DNA from: CG2-30-40-21 sp043806395
Lineage (GTDB): Bacteria; UBA9089; CG2-30-40-21
NCBI GenBank assembly: GCA_043806395.1
Contig: JAZDHC010000290.1
Coordinates: forward strand, 1 to 10,477
Reading direction: 5' to 3'
Length of the DNA: 10,477 bases
The position numbers were made by a program, and so were the translations under genes. Under the pieces are notes generated by a model. That model saw nothing but the letters and a program-made list of their open reading frames with translations. It did not search any database and was not told the origin of the DNA. Below, one piece after another: positions 7,201-10,477 of this stretch; positions within the stretch are counted from its first letter, which is position 1; each line of letters begins with the position of its first letter.

Positions 7201-8198
7201 TCACCAATCTTTAATCGCATCTCACCTGTCTTATCCTCGTACGGGTAAATGGTTTTGCAAACAATATCCCCGGAAAGGTCATCTATCAACCAGAGGGAAC
7301 CCTTTTCAGCACCAGTAGCATGAACACAACCCTCAATAAGAGTACTTATCTGCTCATCTAATTCAATCTTAGAGGTAAGCGATTGTTCTATTTTGTATAA
7401 AGCAATAGAGGATGTTATTTCCTTGTGCAGGGCTTCCCTGGTCACTCCATATAATCTTGCATTTTCAAGGGCAGAGGCAGCCTGTGTACCCAATATGGAT
7501 AGTATCTCTATCTCTTCCTTTGAAAAGATTCTTGGGGTAGACGAGAAGAATTCAATCACCCCGATAACCTCATCCCTTACCTTTAATGGTATGCCCAGAT
7601 ATGATTTGAACCCCTGTTCAAATATCCATATGGGCAAATTTAATTTCTGTTGCAGGTTATCAACAGGTAAAGGGATTTTTCCTTGAACGATCATTTTTCC
7701 CAGAGACTTTTCCTCTTCGTTTTCTATTTCAGATAAAGAAAAATTAATACCTATGGCTGATTTTGGGATTAGCCTTTCTTTTTTATCTTTCATCTCTACC
7801 AGACACGCAGATACCTTTGCCAATTTTATTCCGGCACTTGGAAGGAGTTCAAATACCTCTTCCAATAAAAGGGTTGAGGTCAGGCTCATGGATATTTCCT
7901 GAAGATTGGCTAACTGATCTGCCTTTTCCTTTGACCTCTGCTCTTCCTTTCTGACCCTTAAAAGAATAAGGTTGTGAAGAACAAGAAGCACAACCAAAAA
8001 GAAGATAGACATGATGAGGAATGTGAGATTCCGGGTAAAGAATCCAGCAAATACAGACAAACCAACAGCAATTATTCCTACAGACCAATTAAGCAACCTG
8101 TCAAAATTACTCAATTCATTTTTTGTGGTCCTTTTAAGATACACATGTTTTCCTAAATGTTGAAGAAATAACAAAATCTGTTCTAAGATGGGTTTCAT
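4236..8198 (-). CDS. Membrane-anchored multi-GAF sensor with C-terminal HD-GYP phosphodiesterase
   Basis: The 1320-residue product has two predicted membrane helices at about 36-55 and 58-80. Six GAF domains in tandem follow, at about 96-250, 265-418, 427-588, 595-758, 765-925 and 935-1092. Most end in a variant of a helix like ENARLYG, and each has the GAF core (for example GIPL..RDEVIGVIEFF in the first). The HD-GYP domain at about 1098-1285 carries H1123, HD at 1155-1156 in LLHDIGKIGI, H1185, HHE at 1209-1211, DGSGYP at 1214-1219 and D1238, so it should hydrolyse c-di-GMP. The usual RPYR motif is replaced by SRGSY. There is no periplasmic domain, so sensing is cytoplasmic; ligands may be cyclic nucleotides, small molecules or redox signals. 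It is the first operon gene, with AAGGA at 8205-8209 and a promoter at 8264-8292. A basic tail of about 35 residues follows the last domain. Confidence 0.92.
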   Translation of the reverse strand: MKPILEQILLFLQHLGKHVYLKRTTKNELSNFDRLLNWSVGIIAVGLSVFAGFFTRNLTFLIMSIFFLVVLLVLHNLILLRVRKEEQRSKEKADQLANLQEISMSLTSTLLLEEVFELLPSAGIKLAKVSACLVEMKDKKERLIPKSAIGINFSLSEIENEEEKSLGKMIVQGKIPLPVDNLQQKLNLPIWIFEQGFKSYLGIPLKVRDEVIGVIEFFSSTPRIFSKEEIEILSILGTQAASALENARLYGVTREALHKEITSSIALYKIEQSLTSKIELDEQISTLIEGCVHATGAEKGSLWLIDDLSGDIVCKTIYPYEDKTGEMRLKIGEGITGVVVKEGVLKNIPDLSQETGFINFFKTELKNCLSVPLVWKKDIIGAINVFNKLEDRFDKEDEKILSILASQAAMILKSAKLYKELKNAASALALLYEISKTINEGRSCQDILTLILKKGIEIFDAQNGSIMLIDETSGDMNIRVAEGLSDEVIRTTRKRPGDGSIAGWVAEKEEPLLLIGKVKDPRFTTTHQKEKNKDVKDAMCAPLKIKNKVIGVINISNQIGHDIFTESDLNFLCTIANEISMVIETARLYEITVQRVSELSTFYVISNALSSVLNLQDVLKQILDRVSALIPDAMLTINTIDARSNTLQVIAHSGFKTGTRPLDEIILNERLKEVLRLPFTSRRPIVLQTVESISDIKPLVSNMSAEALVLLPLIAREHEVGILLIASGQPYTPSKEELRLLMSIAQAAATAMENARLYGMLKKKVEELEGLQEIASKMSLSTNPRDILANSINIANHVIKSELGFLYLWDEDSGRFVAKVGQGKKRISESLFKSLKFKPDEGTIGWVATHNEALIIDDTRQDNRFTPLSEVSVKDIISVPIIEDGKVKGVMEFFNKLTSEGFSEDDKRFLSILSNQISIFLENTNSFEEIKRRALQLSAVHAINRMTSMVEVKNLINQVLELTAKVMRVKKSYYSSLLLPENIIKITGSYGLTYMEQEKEEKISIGQGIAGRVIQNNAPVVINNVKNDPTLSDEEKAIYVEDSYLGVPMSIRGKVVGSLSVASKITDTGFDSQDVELLTTISSQAAIAIEYADVSNKLQKYSDEVIKLLTLIIEARDSFVRTHSDAVCKYATAIAKELGLPQDEIDTIARAALLHDIGKIGIREGILLKPETELNSDEFREMKNHPFIGVQILKSLNFLAPIISLVYHHHELYDGSGYPDNLVGESIPNGARIIAIADVFDRMVTSRGSYTGMSDEEATIVLRRGAGKKFDPMAVEAFIRIHSIVRREEMERGRLRKRDVRDEGRKEIQVGSNTIWDRYA

Positions 8199-8216
8199 AT
8201 TTTATCCTTGTTGTAG

Positions 8217-8238
8217 AGGTGATTCGCTCTCCGTCCCC
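8217..8238 (-). repeat. GGGACGG...TCACCT motif in the operon leader
   Basis: The minus strand reads GGGGACGG, then AGAGCGAA, then TCACCT. It shares both ends with the shorter motif at 127-141. It falls wholly between the predicted transcription start and the ribosome site of the GAF/HD-GYP gene, so it would be in the mRNA leader. Confidence 0.3.
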
Positions 8239-8263
8239 ACAAATTATAATATCCTAACTTAGA

Positions 8264-8292
8264 AGTATAACATATAAATGTTGTCTCGTCAA
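8264..8292 (-). promoter_or_regulatory. Sigma70-type promoter of the signalling operon
   Basis: On the minus strand TTGACG (8287-8292) and TATACT (8264-8269) are separated by 17 bases, and a TGT precedes the -10 to form an extended -10. Transcription should start near 8257, giving a leader of about 59 bases before ATG 8198. A second TATAAT at 8243-8248 lacks a good -35. Confidence 0.7.
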
Positions 8293-8321
8293 GAAAAATC
8301 ATAAGAATGCCAAAATTTTAC

Positions 8322-8350
8322 TTGTAAAGATACAAGATATATGCTATAAT
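8322..8350 (+). promoter_or_regulatory. Extended -10 promoter of rpmE
   Basis: TTGTAA (8322-8327) and TATAAT (8345-8350) are spaced 17 bases apart, with TGC just before the -10 (extended -10). The -10 is 40 bases before the ATG. The -35 boxes of this promoter and the divergent operon promoter are 29 bases apart, so the two genes could share control. Confidence 0.75.
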
Positions 8351-8389
8351 ATCTATAAAATAACTTATTGTCAGGAGAGGTGTAAAAAA

Positions 8390-8617
8390 ATGAAAAAAGA
8401 TATCCATCCCAAATATGAAGAGATGACCATTAGCTGTGCCTGTGGGGCAGAATTTCCTACCATGGATACCGTGCCAGGGCTAAGGGTAGAAATATGCTCT
8501 AATTGTCACCCATTCTTTACCGGAAAACAAAAGTTTGTTGATTCTGCAGGAAGGGTGGAAAAATTCAGAAAGAAATATGGAGAGATAACGGCTCAGGAAG
8601 TTGTTGCAATTGCTTAA
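8390..8617 (+). CDS. rpmE: 50S ribosomal protein L31 (bL31, zinc-binding type)
   Basis: The 75-residue product starts MKKDIHPKYEE, the standard bL31 opening, and contains CHPFFTGKQKFVDSAGRVEKF, the family signature. Cysteines 16, 18, 36 and 39 mark the zinc-binding (C+) form, the primary L31 of most bacteria. It bridges the large and small subunits near the 5S RNA and central protuberance. Length is slightly above the usual 65-72 through a short alanine- and valine-rich tail. AGGAGAGG at 8373-8380 lies 9 bases before the ATG. The gene stands alone under its own promoter, with a hairpin and T-run downstream. Its stop codon overlaps the left end of the inverted-repeat island. Confidence 0.97.
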   Translation: MKKDIHPKYEEMTISCACGAEFPTMDTVPGLRVEICSNCHPFFTGKQKFVDSAGRVEKFRKKYGEITAQEVVAIA

Positions 8618-8668
8618 ATTTGTGGCATGGTTTGAAACCTGATAGTGAGAAACATCAGCATGTGGAGT

Positions 8669-8693
8669 GCGGTAGCTTGGCTACACCGCTTTT
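8669..8693 (+). terminator. Hairpin plus T-run after rpmE
   Basis: GCGGTAGC (8669-8676), a 3-base loop, and GCTACACCGC (8680-8689, one bulged A) form a stable stem followed by TTTT. It stands about 50 bases after the rpmE stop and could end that transcript. The same sequence type also occurs as a dispersed intergenic repeat in other genomes, so the terminator role is not certain. Confidence 0.45.
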
Positions 8694-8712
8694 CCCTAAC
8701 CACCAATAGTGG

Positions 8713-8758
8713 GGAACAAAAGTTGTAGGGGCAGACCTGTGTGTCTGCCCTCTGTTCC
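8713..8758. repeat. Nested inverted repeat
   Basis: The inner stem GGGCAGAC (8729-8736) pairs perfectly with GTCTGCCC (8743-8750) around a 6-base loop. An outer stem GGAACA (8713-8718) pairs with TGTTCC (8753-8758). It is symmetrical within the inverted-repeat island and reads like a REP/MITE core. Confidence 0.6.
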
Positions 8759-8814
8759 TTATCCTCTTTTGAACCATGTCAAATTTTCCAGATTCAATTA
8801 CAAAGAGGTGTTAA

Positions 8815-10134
8815 ATGCCAAAGGCTTCTTCCTTAAAGGATGTAATAAACTATTTTGATAGTCAAAATCCCCTTCCAAAAAATGATCCATGGTTCGTAGA
8901 TACAAAACGAAAAGAGATTGAGATAATCAAAAATGCTTTTCTGGAGAGTAATCGTAGTCTCAAGTTTCTTTTGGGTGGACATCCAGGTAATGGCAAGTCA
9001 ACTGAACTGAATAAGATGGACAATGATGAGGAAATTAATGCCAAATATCTGGTGGTCAAATATAGTGCCAATGAGGTGTTGGATCTTAATGATGTGAATG
9101 TTATTGACCTGCTGCTTACACTAATCTTTAAGATTTTGGAGAAGGTAGAAGAAAAAAACATCAGTTTGCCTGACAACTTATTTAATCAATTAAAAGATAT
9201 GGAAGGCTTTTTCACGGACAAGTTGAAAATTGAAAAAACTACTACAAACGCCAGACAGGGTAAAATTGGAATGGGGGTAGAGGCAAAGCTCGGCTCCAGC
9301 TTCCCTCTTGTCGGACTAATGGCTACATGCTTTGCCAAAATGCAATTAGAATCTGAAACACGCAAAAAGACTCGTGAAGAGTACAATCCTAAGATTACTG
9401 AACTGCAAAAGTTGATCAATGATATTATCCGTACGATTAAAGTATCTCTTAAACCACCTCAATTCGATATACTATTAATTGTAGATGATATGGACAAGAT
9501 TCGACCTGAACAAGCAGAAAAACTCTTTTCTGAAGAAGGAAGTGTTATTGGTGGTATTCAATGCAGTGCCTTGCTTACCCTTCCTATCTCTATGATTTAT
9601 TCTCCAAAGAGTGGTATTATTGTTAGCAAGATTGGGCAGCAAAAGGTGTTGCGTAATTTAAGACTGAAAGATAAGCATGGCAATGAGGATGAATCAACTA
9701 AGGAACATAAAGATATTCTACGCCAGATTGTCTTTAAGCGGATGGAAGAGAATTTGATTGAAAAGGATGCCCTTGACAGTGCTATTATGATGAGTGGGGG
9801 TATATTCAGTACCATGATTGATCTTATTACCTCTGCCGCAAGCTATTCTCGTGTTAATAACGGCACAAAGATTGATATTATTGACATGCAAGAAGCCATC
9901 AATGAAGAGCGGGCAAATAAAAAGCGGGCTCTTAACCGCACTTATTATGATATATTGCTTGAGATACATGATTACAAGAAACCTCTTAGCACAAATAGGG
10001 TAGAAACCCTTGAATTATTTCATTCCTTATTTGCCCTTGAATATATGAATGGTGAAGAATGGTGTGATATTCATCCGTTATTGATTGAAGATGTAAAAGA
10101 ATATAAAACGATTAAACAAAATGAACAAGCCTGA
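8815..10134 (+). CDS. P-loop (AAA/STAND-type) ATPase, function unknown
   Basis: The 439-residue protein has a Walker A motif GGHPGNGKST at 54-63 and a Walker B motif DILLIVDDMDK at 218-228. The helical part (SGGIFSTMIDLITSAA, about 327-342) resembles the lid of AAA+/STAND ATPases. The C-terminus (about 375-430: LLEIHDYKKPLS, then FHSLFALEYMNGEEWCDIHPLL) looks like a winged-helix-type domain found in stand-alone ATPases of this kind. No membrane segment or effector domain is seen. AAGAGG at 8803-8808 is the ribosome site; no clear promoter was found, and the upstream gap is the inverted-repeat island. It overlaps the next gene by 14 bases, implying coupled translation and a joint function. Its type, a lone regulatory ATPase with a dedicated partner, suggests a defence or stress module, but that is inference. 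Confidence 0.8.
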   Translation: MPKASSLKDVINYFDSQNPLPKNDPWFVDTKRKEIEIIKNAFLESNRSLKFLLGGHPGNGKSTELNKMDNDEEINAKYLVVKYSANEVLDLNDVNVIDLLLTLIFKILEKVEEKNISLPDNLFNQLKDMEGFFTDKLKIEKTTTNARQGKIGMGVEAKLGSSFPLVGLMATCFAKMQLESETRKKTREEYNPKITELQKLINDIIRTIKVSLKPPQFDILLIVDDMDKIRPEQAEKLFSEEGSVIGGIQCSALLTLPISMIYSPKSGIIVSKIGQQKVLRNLRLKDKHGNEDESTKEHKDILRQIVFKRMEENLIEKDALDSAIMMSGGIFSTMIDLITSAASYSRVNNGTKIDIIDMQEAINEERANKKRALNRTYYDILLEIHDYKKPLSTNRVETLELFHSLFALEYMNGEEWCDIHPLLIEDVKEYKTIKQNEQA

Positions 10135-10402
10135 TATGCCAGCCATATTCCGCAAAATAGATGAGATTAAACTTCCCCGGATCTTTCATCAACTACGACT
10201 TTTCAAGGATCGGGGATGCCTTTTTTTTATTAGTTGTGAAACCCCTGCTGTAGAGGATGAACTGACTAAGAGAGTGAGCATGGAGATGGCAAATGAATTT
10301 GATTGCCATGTTATCTGCTTATCTTCAACCGTATTCAATGACTCCGTTTATTTAGTCTCTTTTATAAAACCAAAAAAATACAATGATAAGTTCATATTTT
10401 AG
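10121..10402 (+). CDS. Partner gene of the ATPase, N-terminal part; possibly interrupted
   Basis: The 93-residue frame starts inside the ATPase stop region (ATG 10121; a second in-frame ATG at 10136 would avoid the overlap) and has no obvious ribosome site, so translational coupling is likely. The pattern FHQLRLFKDRGCLFFISCETPAVEDELTKRV alternates a basic helix and a hydrophobic strand, as in an alpha/beta nucleotide-binding-like fold. I recall similar starts in large TPR-type proteins encoded next to such ATPases, but I cannot confirm this. It ends at TAG 10400-10402, yet the same frame is open from there to the window edge. It is therefore probably the front of a longer protein, interrupted or recoded, and not a complete 93-residue product. 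Confidence 0.55.
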   Translation: MNKPDMPAIFRKIDEIKLPRIFHQLRLFKDRGCLFFISCETPAVEDELTKRVSMEMANEFDCHVICLSSTVFNDSVYLVSFIKPKKYNDKFIF

Positions 10403-10477
10403 CTTGAATTGCTTAAAAACATTTCAGAGATAGCGTTCTTAGAGATTACAGACTGTCAAAATCGCAAAAGATCTTCT
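10403..10477 (+). other. In-frame open continuation after the amber codon, cut by the window end
   Basis: All 25 codons after TAG are open in the same frame and read LELLKNISEIAFLEITDCQN and on. The composition (LELL, ISEIAFLEI) looks protein-like and joins smoothly to the preceding KYNDKFIF. A CAG-to-TAG change would explain the stop. Nothing beyond 10477 can be judged. Confidence 0.45.

Larger units (their letters stand above)
8616..8786. mobile_element. MITE-like island bounded by imperfect inverted repeats
   Basis: The left end at 8616-8637 reads AAATTTG, TGG, CATGGTT, TG, AAA. The right end at 8767-8786, read on the other strand, is AAATTTG, A, CATGGTT, CA, AAA. So two 7-base blocks match exactly. 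Inside lie two more hairpins (8669-8689 and 8713-8758) and no open frame of note. Part of the end sequence recurs at 225-236. No clear target duplication is visible. It may be a small non-autonomous element or a structured intergenic repeat. It fills nearly all of the gap between rpmE and the ATPase gene. Confidence 0.45.

Noticed and set aside
7849..8198. Minus- and plus-strand short frames over the start of the GAF/HD-GYP gene
   Set aside because: They overlap the membrane-helix coding region in other frames and lack ribosome sites.
8199..8257. Possible c-di-GMP riboswitch in the operon leader
   Set aside because: The leader is only about 59 bases and lacks recognisable GEMM conserved segments.
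8767..8799. Promoter for the ATPase gene (TTGAAC with TTCAAT)
   Set aside because: Spacing of 19 bases and a poor -10 make it unconvincing, and it coincides with the inverted-repeat end.
8862..9969. Several minus-strand frames under the ATPase gene
   Set aside because: All are antisense to a gene with clear Walker motifs; none shows a domain.
1..10477. tRNA or rRNA genes
   Set aside because: No cloverleaf-like or rRNA-like sequence was recognised on either strand.

Overview
The window looks like chromosomal DNA from an AT-rich, flagellated or motility-competent bacterium of Gram-negative type. The evidence is two MotB-like stator proteins with peptidoglycan-binding domains, two large c-di-GMP enzymes, a zinc-type ribosomal protein bL31, and spacers full of small repeats. 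No marker fixes the phylum. The repeat-rich spacers and the unusual gene set would suit a little-studied or uncultivated lineage, but that is inference.

Minus strand, 8292 down to about 455: a five-gene signalling operon runs leftward from a good sigma70-type promoter (-35 at 8287-8292, -10 at 8264-8269). In order of transcription it encodes: a 1320-residue membrane-anchored sensor with six tandem GAF domains and a C-terminal HD-GYP domain; a small winged-helix-like protein; a 523-residue HD-GYP/REC/GGDEF protein; and two tandem MotB paralogues. Gaps are short (11 to 144 bases). The layout suggests that cytoplasmic signals sensed by the GAF array set c-di-GMP levels, and that this is tied to stator function. 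No MotA is present in the window.

Left end, 1-454: no intact gene. It holds the decayed tail of a BRO/antirepressor-like (or DinD-like) gene, a G/C-rich palindrome and repeat-like motifs.

Right part, plus strand: rpmE (bL31) has its own extended -10 promoter, divergent from the operon. It is followed by a roughly 170-base island bounded by inverted repeats with two inner hairpins. Next comes a P-loop ATPase of 439 residues, overlapping by 14 bases a second gene that stops at an amber codon but stays open in the same frame to the window edge. This ATPase and partner pair is the best candidate for an uncharacterised, possibly defence- or stress-related, system.

The spacers share a theme: three gaps in the operon carry short direct or inverted repeats with a period of about 7 bases, and motifs from the right-hand island recur at the left end.
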